Of a stretch of DNA of 36,740 nt, positions 30,045 through 36,740 are shown piece by piece. The notes beneath the pieces are model-generated. The model ran no database searches. It saw nothing but the letters and a program-made list of their open reading frames with translations, and was not told the origin of the DNA. The translations under genes and the position numbers were made by a program. How positions within the stretch are numbered: the first letter of the stretch is position 1; each line of letters opens with the position of its first letter. This DNA comes from Acidobacteriota bacterium (GTDB taxonomy: Bacteria > Acidobacteriota > Terriglobia > Bryobacterales > Bryobacteraceae), in assembly GCA_025354525.1 (NCBI GenBank), contig JANXMS010000628.1, positions 1 through 36,740 of the forward strand, given 5' to 3'.

Positions 30045-31622
30045 ATGATCAAATCCGCACGTGCCTGGATGGAAGAGCGCACTGGCCTCGAATCCGGCAT
30101 CCATCACTTTCTGAATGAAGACATCCCCGCTTCCAGCGGTTGGCACCAAGTTTTCGGCAGCATCGCGCTGTTCCTGTTCATGGTGCAGGCGTTCACCGGC
30201 ATCATGCTGGCGATGAACTACGCGTCCACGACGAGCGAGGCTCACAGCAGCCTCCGTTACATCCTCACCGAACTCACTGCCGGGCGGCTTATGCGCGGCC
30301 TCCATCATTGGGGTGCCAGCATGATGATCTGCGTCGTCGTCCTCCACATGTTGCAAGTCTTCCTCTGGGGAGCTTATAAAAAGCCTCGCGAGGCCACGTG
30401 GATGCTCGGCGTCGTTCTTCTGCTTCTGACCCTCGGCTTCGGACTCACCGGTTACCTGCTTCCCTGGGACAATCGGGCCTACTGGGGCACCGTCGTCACC
30501 ACCCAGATCGCCGCCAAAGCTCCCGTGATGGGCCCATACATTCTAGCGCTCCTCGGCAGTCAGGACGGCCAGATCGGAGCGGTCACTTTCGCCCGCTTCT
30601 ACGGCGCCCACGTGCTCATCCTTCCCGCCGTCACGGCGCTGCTCCTCTTCCTCCACGTCTATCTGGTCCGCCTTCATGGCGTCGCCCCGGCCCCGGTGGA
30701 AACCGCTCCGCCCATCAAGTTTTACCCCCGCCAAGTTTTTAAGGACACCGTCGCGATCTTCGCGACCTTCGCCGTTCTGTTCGCGTTGGCCGTAGCGGTT
30801 CGCGTCCCGCTGGGCAAACTCGCCGACCCCACGGATGTCTCCTTCATCCCGCGTCCCGAGTGGTACTTCCTCTTCCTGTTCGAAGTCCTGAAGTATTTCG
30901 AAGGGCCGCTCGAAATCGTCGGCAGCATGGTGCTGCCGGGCATCGCCGTGCTGCTGCTTTTCCTGACGCCGTTTATCGACCGCAGGAAGGCCATTCGCCT
31001 CCGCCAGCGCACCGGAGCCATCGGCGTCCTGCTGCTGGCTGTGATCGGCTGGGGCGGGCTCACCGCGGCCGCGCTTTCTTCTACCCCTCATCGCGACGCC
31101 TGGAAGGGCTTTTCGGCGGAAGAGATGGCGGCCGTCGGCAACTTCCGCCGCGCTGATTGCTGGAAATGCCATGCGTCAAGCCCCGGCGAATCCCGCCCCG
31201 GTCCGAACTTGGCCGACATCGCCGTTCTGCGGGATCGCGACTGGCTCGTGAAGCACTTCAAAGATGCCAGCGGCGAAGCCGGTCGCTCCATGCGCGAGAT
31301 CCAATGGAAGCAACTCGCCAGCTTCCTTCCCAAGTTGGATGACGACAACGTCTCCAGTCTCCACGCCATCCCCCAAAACCTGGTCGCCGGGGCGCTCGTC
31401 TACCAGCAGAACAACTGCGGCGCCTGCCACTTCATCAACGGCGTTGGCATGAAAACCGGCCCCCCGCTGAACGGAGTCGCCAAGCGTTGGGATCGCAAGT
31501 GGATGGAAGAACACTTCGTCGACCCGGAAACTAAATCGCCCGGCACCATCATGCCGGCTTATAAATTCTCCCCTTCCGACATGACTTCGATCCTGGATTA
31601 CATGATGTATCTGACCGATTAA
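30045..31622 (+). CDS. Cytochrome b/diheme cytochrome c fusion protein
   Basis: A 525-residue fusion. Residues 1-215 are a cytochrome b N-terminal domain with haem ligands His87/His101 and His189/His204; the second pair is spaced 15, as in b6-type proteins. Residues of about 225-355 are the b C-terminal helices with PEWYFLFLFEVLKYF near 274. Then comes a periplasmic part with two haem c sites, CWKCH near 377 and CGACH near 464, and a Met ligand in TIMPAYKF near 503. No Cys stands where b6f binds haem ci (sequence there HQVFGSI). It replaces separate b, subunit IV and c1 polypeptides, partnering the Rieske protein encoded 2 bp upstream. The last 20 codons have a diverged copy just downstream (31629-31705). 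Confidence 0.92.
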   Translation: MIKSARAWMEERTGLESGIHHFLNEDIPASSGWHQVFGSIALFLFMVQAFTGIMLAMNYASTTSEAHSSLRYILTELTAGRLMRGLHHWGASMMICVVVLHMLQVFLWGAYKKPREATWMLGVVLLLLTLGFGLTGYLLPWDNRAYWGTVVTTQIAAKAPVMGPYILALLGSQDGQIGAVTFARFYGAHVLILPAVTALLLFLHVYLVRLHGVAPAPVETAPPIKFYPRQVFKDTVAIFATFAVLFALAVAVRVPLGKLADPTDVSFIPRPEWYFLFLFEVLKYFEGPLEIVGSMVLPGIAVLLLFLTPFIDRRKAIRLRQRTGAIGVLLLAVIGWGGLTAAALSSTPHRDAWKGFSAEEMAAVGNFRRADCWKCHASSPGESRPGPNLADIAVLRDRDWLVKHFKDASGEAGRSMREIQWKQLASFLPKLDDDNVSSLHAIPQNLVAGALVYQQNNCGACHFINGVGMKTGPPLNGVAKRWDRKWMEEHFVDPETKSPGTIMPAYKFSPSDMTSILDYMMYLTD

Positions 31623-31628
31623 GTCCAC

Positions 31629-31705
31629 CCGGCGCGTCGGCCAACAATTTCGGCCCGACCGACGCGAACACTCTCAGGGATTATATGATCTATCTCACTG
31701 AATGA
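31629..31705 (+). pseudogene. Diverged copy of the cytochrome b/c C-terminal tail
   Basis: In the plus frame ending TGA 31703-31705 this stretch reads ANNFGPTDANTLRDYMIYLTE-like codons. These align without gaps to AYKFSPSDMTSILDYMMYLTD at the end of the upstream gene, preceded by PPGAS against SPGTIMP. Most differences are substitutions, many at silent sites, so the copy is old. It has no start of its own. Its stop overlaps the ATG of the sigma factor gene (ATGA 31702-31705). It may be a decayed duplication of the tail or the remnant of a deleted second cytochrome gene. Confidence 0.72.
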
Positions 31706-32331
31706 ATGCATCCGAACACGGAGTGAGTGCCATACCCAGAGGAGACCTGACGCCGCATTGCGAATGGAACGCCCTGATCAGCCGGATCGCTGCGGGAGAC
31801 CCTGCCGCGCTTTCTGAACTCCATGCGCAGGCCGGGCGTTACGTGACAACAATTGTGGCCCGGGTCGTCCGCAACCACGCAGAAGCGGAAGAGGTCGTCA
31901 ATGACGTCTTTCAGCAGGTCTGGAAGTTGGCAAAATGTTATGACCCCGTCCGCTGCAACGCCCGTTCCTGGATCGCAATGATGGCTCGAAGCCGTGCTCT
32001 TGATCGGTGGCGGATCATCGCCACCCGAACCCGCGTAATCGAAATCCACGAGCATCTGCCCGAACACCCTTCGGCTCCCGCCAGCAGCCCGGAAAGCCTC
32101 GCGGTCGACAAACAGACCAGTCGTTCCATCCGCGTCTCGCTCGAACAACTTCCCGCTGAGCAGCGCGAAGCGATTCATCTTGCGTTCTTTGAAGGCCTCA
32201 GCCACGCCGATGTCGCCGTCAAGTCCGGCCTCCCGCTCGGGACCGTCAAAACGCGGATACGCCTCGGCCTGCTAAAATTACGCGAGCAGATGCCTGTGCC
32301 CCGTCCTATCTCCCAAGGAGTCGCTGTTTGA
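31702..32331 (+). CDS. ECF RNA polymerase sigma factor
   Basis: A 209-residue sigma-70 family protein of the ECF type. Region 2: HAQAGRYVTTIVARVVRNHAEAEEVVNDVFQQVWKLA and SWIAMMARSRALDRWR at about 40-105. Region 4: SLEQLPAEQREAIHLAFFEGLSHADVAVKSGLPLGTVKTRIRLGLLKLRE at about 145-195, a clear helix-turn-helix. The similarity is closest to SigK/RpoE-like ECF factors with cupin anti-sigma partners. ATG 31702 overlaps the stop of the duplicated cytochrome tail, and the stop overlaps the TTG start of the anti-sigma gene (32328). It probably controls an oxidative or redox stress response. Confidence 0.9.
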   Translation: MNASEHGVSAIPRGDLTPHCEWNALISRIAAGDPAALSELHAQAGRYVTTIVARVVRNHAEAEEVVNDVFQQVWKLAKCYDPVRCNARSWIAMMARSRALDRWRIIATRTRVIEIHEHLPEHPSAPASSPESLAVDKQTSRSIRVSLEQLPAEQREAIHLAFFEGLSHADVAVKSGLPLGTVKTRIRLGLLKLREQMPVPRPISQGVAV

Positions 32332-32831
32332 ACCGAGAGTTGATCGAAGATCAAGCTCTGCGCTACGCAATTGGCGACCTCAGTCCCGAAGAACGCGACG
32401 CCTTTGAATCCCTTCTCGCCGCTTGTGACCCAATCGCCATGGTTGAAGCCAAAACGTTTCTCGATATCGTCGAATCGCTGCTGCCCCCCGCGCCGCTGCC
32501 TTCCGGATTTCGCGTCATCCGCCAATCCCAGAACTCCACCCGCCCCACTCCCTATCCCGGCGTCAGTGTTGAGGTGCTCCACATCGACCGCATTGCCTGC
32601 ACCGTCACCTCAATCTTGACATTCGAGCCGGGGGCGAAGTATCCCTCCCACCGGCACACCGTCGCCGAACAGTGCCTCGTGCTCTCAGGAGACGTCTCGA
32701 CCGCCTCGCTCGAACTCACGACGGGCGATTTTCAGGTTGCCGCCGCCGACTCCATTCACAATTTCATCACCTCCCGGGGCGGATGCCGCCTGCTGATGAT
32801 CTCCGGCATCCACGACGAAATCTTGGCCTAG
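32328..32831 (+). CDS. ChrR-like cupin anti-sigma factor without the zinc ligands
   Basis: A 167-residue protein starting at TTG, supported by AAGGAG 9 nt upstream and the 4-bp overlap with the sigma gene. The N-terminal 45 residues have the anti-sigma layout (LRYAIGDLSPEERDAFESLLAAC). Of the His and Cys zinc ligands of ChrR-type domains only one Cys remains (CDP instead of CxxC, Leu in place of His). Residues of about 80-165 form a cupin with SHRHTVAEQCLVLSGDVS (two His and a Glu as metal ligands) and the later His in DSIHNF. It should bind the ECF factor and release it on a signal read by the cupin metal site. Confidence 0.8.
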   Translation: MNRELIEDQALRYAIGDLSPEERDAFESLLAACDPIAMVEAKTFLDIVESLLPPAPLPSGFRVIRQSQNSTRPTPYPGVSVEVLHIDRIACTVTSILTFEPGAKYPSHRHTVAEQCLVLSGDVSTASLELTTGDFQVAAADSIHNFITSRGGCRLLMISGIHDEILA

Positions 32832-33152
32832 CGCTCTGACCGTTGGAAACAGTTTTCATAAATCATTTCGACCATCGCCGTATTAACAAAGCAGCTACCA
32901 AGATCAATTGGCAGTTCGTACTTGATTAGCGGGTTTCGGGACCTTTCGCCGCCAGATCTTTGCCCGTTTCCTAGCGTTTTTGGAATTTGTGTCGCAAAGT
33001 GCCCCGCGAAATCATGCTAAAGGCTCGCAGGGCGCTACGGAAACCATTGATTCTATTGAGACGGAGGCCGCTAATCAATTACGGCAGTTCGATAGAAAAA
33101 CCGCACGAAAAACCGTTGGATGCGAATGAAACCCTTTCAAGCGGTCTCAGCA
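32832..33152. other. Intergenic region (321 bp), A+T-richer than its surroundings
   Basis: No gene or clear RNA is seen between the converging anti-sigma and DUF3179 genes. The region is visibly poorer in G+C than the rest. It holds the inverted repeat TTGATTAGCGG (32922-32932) and CCGCTAATCAA (33068-33078), with a GGCAGTTCG copy outside each arm (32910-32918 and 33083-33091) in the same orientation. A minus-strand open stretch 33079-33270 only overlaps the DUF3179 end and is not a gene. Confidence 0.5.
32922..33078. repeat. 157-bp segment bounded by 11-bp inverted repeats
   Basis: Perfect 11-bp arms TTGATTAGCGG and CCGCTAATCAA enclose 135 bp of non-coding, A+T-richer sequence. Size and ends suggest a small miniature element or a remnant, but no target duplication is certain. 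A long-range RNA stem is an alternative. Confidence 0.35.
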
Positions 33153-34259
33153 CTAGCGAGTGAAAACCGTCGTTTCGGGATGATACCGCTGCAAATCGAA
33201 CCAATAGTCTTTGATCACCGGAACCGCTTTCAGGCATCGCCCGTCCGCCGAACAGCCGCGGAAGTTCCACGTCGACCCCGTCGCGGCGTCCATCAGTTCC
33301 CCGGTCTCCGGCCTTAGATAGAAATCGGAGTCCACCGCGAAGGCCCGTACAGAGCGCCCATCCGGCCCCACCACCAACATTATGCCTTGGTCCATCACCA
33401 GCCCTTCCGCCAGCACCCGGGCTAGCGGATAAGCGCGGCTGGGGCCTCCGTGCGTCAGGCCGAGCATCAGCTCCCGCGGTTGCCGGCCCGTCGCCGTGGT
33501 GTCGACGACGGTGCGCATGCGGCCCACCGCCGTCTCCCAGTCCTTATCTTCGTATTGGCCCGCGCTGGCCGCCACCGGTTTCAACACCGTCCCATCCGGA
33601 TGTTCCTGCCGCCACAGCCCGAAGCTCAACTCGTCACAATGGACGAGCTCCAACTGCCGACCCTTCAGCGGACCCGAAACGGCTAAACCACTGATTTGCT
33701 GCCAAAACGAACCAGTCTCCTCATCCCGCATCAAAAAATTCTGGTTGTTGATGCCGGCCAGATGGAACGTTAAAGGGCGTCCATCCATTTCCCTTTTCCA
33801 CACGAGACCCGTGTGACAGAGCGTTCAATACGTCGCCACCACTGGCGACCCCGCCACCCAGTCGTTGGCGATGTGATGGTACCCCAGCATGCGAATCGGA
33901 TACGCCCGGGACACCGCCCCGAACGTTACCGCCAGCACCATATCGTCCTCGTCAACCTGCGCCTGACTCGCCGGCAGCGTGCCTAACGTGTCGATCGGCC
34001 GAAACATGCGCTCGAAGATGTTCACCTGCGCCGCCGCCGCAAACAGCGTCGTCAACAGCGGCAGGACCACCGCCGCTTTATGGATCCGACTCCAAAAACG
34101 AAGCAGTAGCGCCAAGCTCGCCACCGCGCATGCGATGGCCAATACTGGCCCCCAGGCGCGGACTTCCAAGGCGACCGCCAACTCGGTGGCCCCTTGCGCC
34201 CGAAACGGCCGGATCACGTACATCGGGTACGCCACGCAGCCGAATGCCACCGCCGTCAT
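33153..34259 (-). CDS. DUF3179 membrane protein with in-frame UGA at the conserved Cys (candidate selenoprotein)
   Basis: One gene read through UGA at 33827-33825 gives 368 residues. Residues 1-85 hold three membrane helices (near the start, WGPVLAIACAVASLALLL, VVLPLLTTLFAAAA). The DUF3179 domain follows: AVSRAYPIRMLGYHHIANDWV near 120-140, SPVVATY, then UGA as codon 145, then TLCHTGLVWKREMDGRPLTF, ETGSFWQQISGLAVSGPLKG, and a second conserved part with GGPSRAYPLARV. In DUF3179 proteins this site is TYCxLC, so UGA replaces the first Cys while the second is kept. A hairpin of bSECIS type starts 9 nt after the UGA. The simplest reading is selenocysteine; a nonsense mutation of TGC is the alternative. 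ATG 34259 is chosen over upstream TTG and GTG. It lies 17 bp after the beta-lactamase-fold gene on the same strand. The family's biochemical role is unknown. Confidence 0.75.
33799..33815 (-). promoter_or_regulatory. Candidate bacterial SECIS hairpin
   Basis: On the minus strand CACACG (33815-33810), loop GGTCT (33809-33805), CGTGTG (33804-33799) form a perfect 6-bp stem with a five-base loop. It begins 9 nt and its loop 15 nt after the in-frame UGA. The GGUCU loop equals the apical loop of the E. coli fdhF SECIS, in which G and U contact SelB. The spacing is at the short end of known cases. Confidence 0.62.
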
Positions 34260-34276
34260 CACCGCCAACCACCGGA

Positions 34277-35350
34277 TCAGTTGCCCACCGCCGCCTGCTG
34301 AAACGCCATCCGGACGGGCGAATCATCGGAGTTGGCAAATCCCGCTCGCTGGACGAGAAGCAGCAGCGCCACCCCCTTCGTCGGGTCGATCCAGGCCTGC
34401 GTGCCGTAAGCCCCGCCATGGCCATGCGACCCCGGGCTCAGCATCGCCGTGACGCCCTGCGGCTCTCGCACGACGCACCACGTAAGCCCCCAAGCGTGCC
34501 CCGGCGTGAACCCGGTCTTCAAGTCGCCCGACTGAACCGTCGTCATCTGCCGAACCGACTCCGGCTTCAGGTACCGCTTGCCATCGAGCGTCCCTTGGTT
34601 CAAGATCATCCGCTGGAAGCGGAGATAGTCGGAGGCGGTGGAGAACAGCCCACCGTTGGCGGCGGGAAACCGCTCCGGGTCAAACCCCACGGGCAGCGCG
34701 GCGGCCACCAACTTTCCGGTGTCCTTATCTCGTCGCACCGGTGCCACCAGCCGTGCCTTCTGTTTCGCCGTGGGGAAAAAGGTCGTGTCCTTCATGCCGA
34801 GCGGCTTGAGCAAGCGCCTAGCGACAAATTTATCAAACGGCATCCCCGAGGCAACTTCCACCAGATGCCCCAACGTGTTGATGCCGGACTGGCAGTACTT
34901 CCACTGGCTGCCCGTCGGAAACTGCAACGGCTTGCTGAGGTAAGCCGGGATCAGATCGCCCAGCTTTCGCGCGGCGGCCCACTCGGCGGGGGTGGCCTCG
35001 GCCAGGCCGGACGAGTGCGTCATCAGATGCTTGATCGTGATTCCGGGGTACTTCGAAAACGCGGGGATGTGCTTGGCCACCGGGTCGTCGACGGAGAGCT
35101 TACCCGCTTCCTGCAGCATCAGAATGGCCGTGCCGGCGATCGGCTTGGTCATCGACGCGATCCAGAAAATCGAGTCCGTCTTGACGTTGCCGATAGCGGC
35201 CAGATGGGTCACGCCGGTTCGCGTCGCGATGGCCGTGACGGCGCCCGGCACCTCCTGCGCGTCGATCATCTTCCGCATGGCGGCGGCGATGGCCGCGTCC
35301 TGGCCCAGCAAAGCAAGCGGAGCCAATAGAAAAGCGAGCAAAGAGCGCAT
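34277..35350 (-). CDS. Serine beta-lactamase-fold (class C/EstB-like) hydrolase
   Basis: A 357-residue secreted protein: signal MRSLLAFLLAPLALLGQ, catalytic SxxK as SMTK at 66-69, second motif Tyr152 in WKYCQSG where most members have YSN, and HGG in SHGHGGAYGT near 325 as the third motif. Typical flanks include HLMTHSSGL near 108 and LLKPLGMKDTTF near 180. Members are esterases, peptidases or beta-lactamases acting in the periplasm; the Asn-to-Gln change makes the activity uncertain. It lies 17 bp upstream of the DUF3179 gene, likely one operon, and is divergent from the deoxyhypusine-synthase-like gene with only 48 bp between. Confidence 0.85.
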   Translation of the reverse strand: MRSLLAFLLAPLALLGQDAAIAAAMRKMIDAQEVPGAVTAIATRTGVTHLAAIGNVKTDSIFWIASMTKPIAGTAILMLQEAGKLSVDDPVAKHIPAFSKYPGITIKHLMTHSSGLAEATPAEWAAARKLGDLIPAYLSKPLQFPTGSQWKYCQSGINTLGHLVEVASGMPFDKFVARRLLKPLGMKDTTFFPTAKQKARLVAPVRRDKDTGKLVAAALPVGFDPERFPAANGGLFSTASDYLRFQRMILNQGTLDGKRYLKPESVRQMTTVQSGDLKTGFTPGHAWGLTWCVVREPQGVTAMLSPGSHGHGGAYGTQAWIDPTKGVALLLLVQRAGFANSDDSPVRMAFQQAAVGN

Positions 35351-35354
35351 TGCG

Positions 35355-35390
35355 CCAGCGTATCATGGCACCTGCGGCCAGCGTATCATG
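35355..35390. repeat. 23-bp-period direct repeat in a divergent promoter region
   Basis: CCAGCGTATCATG occurs at 35355-35367 and again at 35378-35390, inside the 48-bp gap between two divergent genes. On the plus strand each copy holds TATCAT (-10-like), and on the minus strand CATGAT. It may be a duplicated promoter or operator. Confidence 0.5.
35384..35389 (+). promoter_or_regulatory. Candidate -10 box (TATCAT) for the deoxyhypusine-synthase-like gene
   Basis: TATCAT, five of six to consensus, ends 9 nt before the ATG at 35399. No clear ribosome site lies between (only GAAG), again suggesting a leaderless or very short leader. Confidence 0.3.
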
Positions 35391-35398
35391 AAGATTGG

Positions 35399-36478
35399 AT
35401 GCAGCAAGATTGGACGAAATTGCGGGTCTTCCCGCTGGCCGAACGCAACAGCTTAACCCGCGTCGAGGATATCCTGATCGACCCAGCCAGTGAGCCCGCT
35501 GCCGCCCCCGAGAGAGTGAAGGCCTGTGCTCAAGCCGTCGCCGCGGCGCGGGGCCGAGGAGCGGCCGTCGTGCTCTTCTACGGCGCGCATCTGCTCCGCA
35601 ACGGTGCGGCGTTGATCCTGGACGAGATGATGGCCAACGGTTGGATCACTCACATCGCCACCAACGGCGCGGGGACCATCCACGATTGGGAGTACGCTTG
35701 GCTCGGCCGATCAACCGAAAGCGTGGAGCAGAACGTCGCCACCGGGACCTTCGGATCCTGGGACGAGACCGGTCGCAATCTCCATCTAGCTTTGTACGCC
35801 GGTGCGCTCCGCGGCGAAGGCTACGGCGTGGCGTTAGGCCGATTCATCGCCGAGGACGGCGTTACCCTCCCCTCGCCCGAAGCGCTCGAGCGTCTCATCC
35901 GCGAAGAGCCCCGGCACCCGCTGACGGCGGCGCGGGCGGAACTCCTGGCCGCCGGAATGCCGTCCGGTCGGGTGGCCGTCGACCACCGTTGGAAGCATGC
36001 GTCGATTCTGTATCACGCCTTTCGCCACGGCGTTCCGGCCACGGTTCATCCGGGCATCGGCTACGACATCATCGCCAACCATCCGGCCTTCAACGGCGCG
36101 GTGGTGGGCCGCGCGGCGGGGCTCGATTTTCGGCTATTGGGCGATACCGTCGAAGGGCTCGACGGCGGCGTGGTGCTGTCGGTGGGTTCGGCGATCATGG
36201 CGCCGCAAGTGTTCGAGAAGACGCTGAGCAACGTCAACAACCTACGCCTAGGCGCGGATCGGCCCATCGTGCGGGACCATTCGATCTACGTCGTGGACCT
36301 GCAAGACGGCGGCGGATGGGACTGGACGCAAGGTGAGCCGCTAAAGACGAATGCGGCCTATTACCTGCGCTTTTGCAAGAGTTTTTCCCGCATGGGGGCC
36401 CCGATGCACTACATCCAAAGCGACAACGTCGCCTTCGTTCACAACCTGTACCGCGAGCTACGCCGCCTCGTCGCCTAA
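35399..36478 (+). CDS. Deoxyhypusine-synthase-like protein
   Basis: A 359-residue cytoplasmic protein without signal peptide. The stretch HIATNGAGTIHDWEYAWLGR at 85-104, followed by STESV and GTFGSWDETGR at 115-125, matches the NAD-binding core of deoxyhypusine-synthase-fold proteins (NGAGxIHDxE...TSEDV...G.FG..ETG). Later parts include GIGYDIIANHPAFNGAVVG near 223 and LSVGSAIMAPQVFEKTLSNVNNLR near 258. Bacterial relatives are of uncertain role: some use spermidine, others make homospermidine or act on unknown substrates, and bacteria lack eIF5A. The catalytic Lys could not be placed with confidence. The last 40 or so codons are repeated in decayed form downstream. Confidence 0.55.
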   Translation: MQQDWTKLRVFPLAERNSLTRVEDILIDPASEPAAAPERVKACAQAVAAARGRGAAVVLFYGAHLLRNGAALILDEMMANGWITHIATNGAGTIHDWEYAWLGRSTESVEQNVATGTFGSWDETGRNLHLALYAGALRGEGYGVALGRFIAEDGVTLPSPEALERLIREEPRHPLTAARAELLAAGMPSGRVAVDHRWKHASILYHAFRHGVPATVHPGIGYDIIANHPAFNGAVVGRAAGLDFRLLGDTVEGLDGGVVLSVGSAIMAPQVFEKTLSNVNNLRLGADRPIVRDHSIYVVDLQDGGGWDWTQGEPLKTNAAYYLRFCKSFSRMGAPMHYIQSDNVAFVHNLYRELRRLVA

Positions 36479-36740
36479 GCGCCCGATCCAGGCGGTGGAC
36501 CCGGGCAGCGGCGGCGATTGAAACTGGCCCCCCGGCGAGCCGCCGAAGACGAATGCGACCTATTACCTGCGCTTTTGCAATCGCTTCTCCCGCTGGACAC
36601 CCCGACGGTACCGCGAGCTACGCCGCCTCGTCGCCTAAGCGCCCGAGCCAGGTGGTGGACCCGCGGGGCGGCGGCGATTAGAACTGGCCCCCCGGCGAGC
36701 CGCCGAAGACGAATGCGACCTATTACCTGCGCTTTTGCAA
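36479..36740 (+). repeat. Decayed tandem copies of the preceding gene's 3' end (160-bp period)
   Basis: The segment 36479-36638 ends like the gene itself (taccgcgagctacgccgcct then cgtcgcctaa), and a further unit starting gcgcccgagccagg at 36639 runs off the window, a period of 160 bp. Within each unit, KTNAtYYLRFCN-type codons match KTNAAYYLRFCK near residue 318-329 of the gene. Each copy carries a stop codon (TGA or TAG) upstream of this match and, in the first, a deletion of about 18 codons before YRELRRLVA-stop. The first copy therefore has two kinds of decay, while the reading frame at the tail is kept. The units cannot be expressed as part of the gene. Confidence 0.85.

Noticed and set aside
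36479-36740. In-frame TGA in the first tail copy as another selenocysteine codon
   Set aside because: The copy has no start codon and large deletions, the second unit has TAG at the same place, and no SECIS-type hairpin follows.

Overview
The window looks like a chromosomal segment of a GC-rich soil-type Acidobacteriota, most like the Bryobacterales/Solibacter group. This rests on gene content only: two very long Oar-like TonB-dependent receptors with an N-terminal carboxypeptidase-regulatory domain, a PSCyt1/DUF1549/DUF1553 plus DUF1501 pair, many small multiheme cytochromes, secreted enzymes with MKRRxF or TRRDLL-type signal sequences, and a cytochrome b6-type/diheme-c fusion.

Layout. 1-600: decayed tandem repeats made from the 3' end of a gene lying left of the window, then a very strong terminator. 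601-4047 (-): TonB-dependent receptor. 4130-8886 (+): orphan ABC ATPase, a tRNA with anticodon CAU (probably tRNA-Ile2), a frameshifted PSCyt1/DUF1549/DUF1553 gene and its DUF1501 partner. 8887-9083: a duplicated chimera of the two convergent gene ends. 9070-9741 (-): TerC/YjbE-type membrane protein. 9801-14608 (+): frameshifted thioredoxin-fold membrane protein, HemD, FMN-dependent alpha-hydroxy-acid oxidase, hexaheme cytochrome, AtpZ-like, AtpI-like, AtpB and AtpE. Most of these overlap at start and stop codons, and the run ends in a strong terminator. 14670-17048: DapA-like protein without the usual lysine segment, DUF4440-type protein, and an enolase-superfamily dehydratase (-). 17365-23768 (-): second TonB receptor, heptaheme cytochrome overlapping a sorbosone-dehydrogenase-like PQQ enzyme, and a BBP2-type porin. 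23995-32831 (+): amtB-glnK-glnD nitrogen module, sulfatase, Rieske protein, cytochrome b/c fusion, ECF sigma factor and a cupin anti-sigma factor. 33153-35350 (-): DUF3179 membrane protein and a beta-lactamase-fold protein. 35399-36478 (+): deoxyhypusine-synthase-like protein, followed to the window end by decayed repeats of its own 3' end.

The most interesting single observation is the DUF3179 gene. A UGA stands exactly where the family has the first cysteine of its TYCxLC motif, the reading frame continues well conserved on both sides, and a perfect 6-bp hairpin with the loop GGUCU lies 9 nt after the UGA. This is a strong candidate for a selenoprotein (U-x-x-C). The second is a pattern: four gene ends in 36 kb are followed by diverged partial copies of the last 20-60 codons of the adjacent gene. 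Other points are two frameshifts in poly-G runs, a GC-skew reversal between about 17 and 24 kb that does not depend on gene direction, and several genes whose -10-like box lies only 8-10 nt before the start codon.

How the genes fit together. There is a respiratory theme: a Rieske/cytochrome b-c complex, multiheme cytochromes, PQQ and FMN dehydrogenases, haem synthesis (HemD) and the F0 part of ATP synthase. There is also a nitrogen-sensing module (AmtB, PII, GlnD), and a set of outer-membrane and secreted proteins for uptake and breakdown of polymers (TonB receptors, porin, sulfatase, DUF1501, enolase-superfamily dehydratase).
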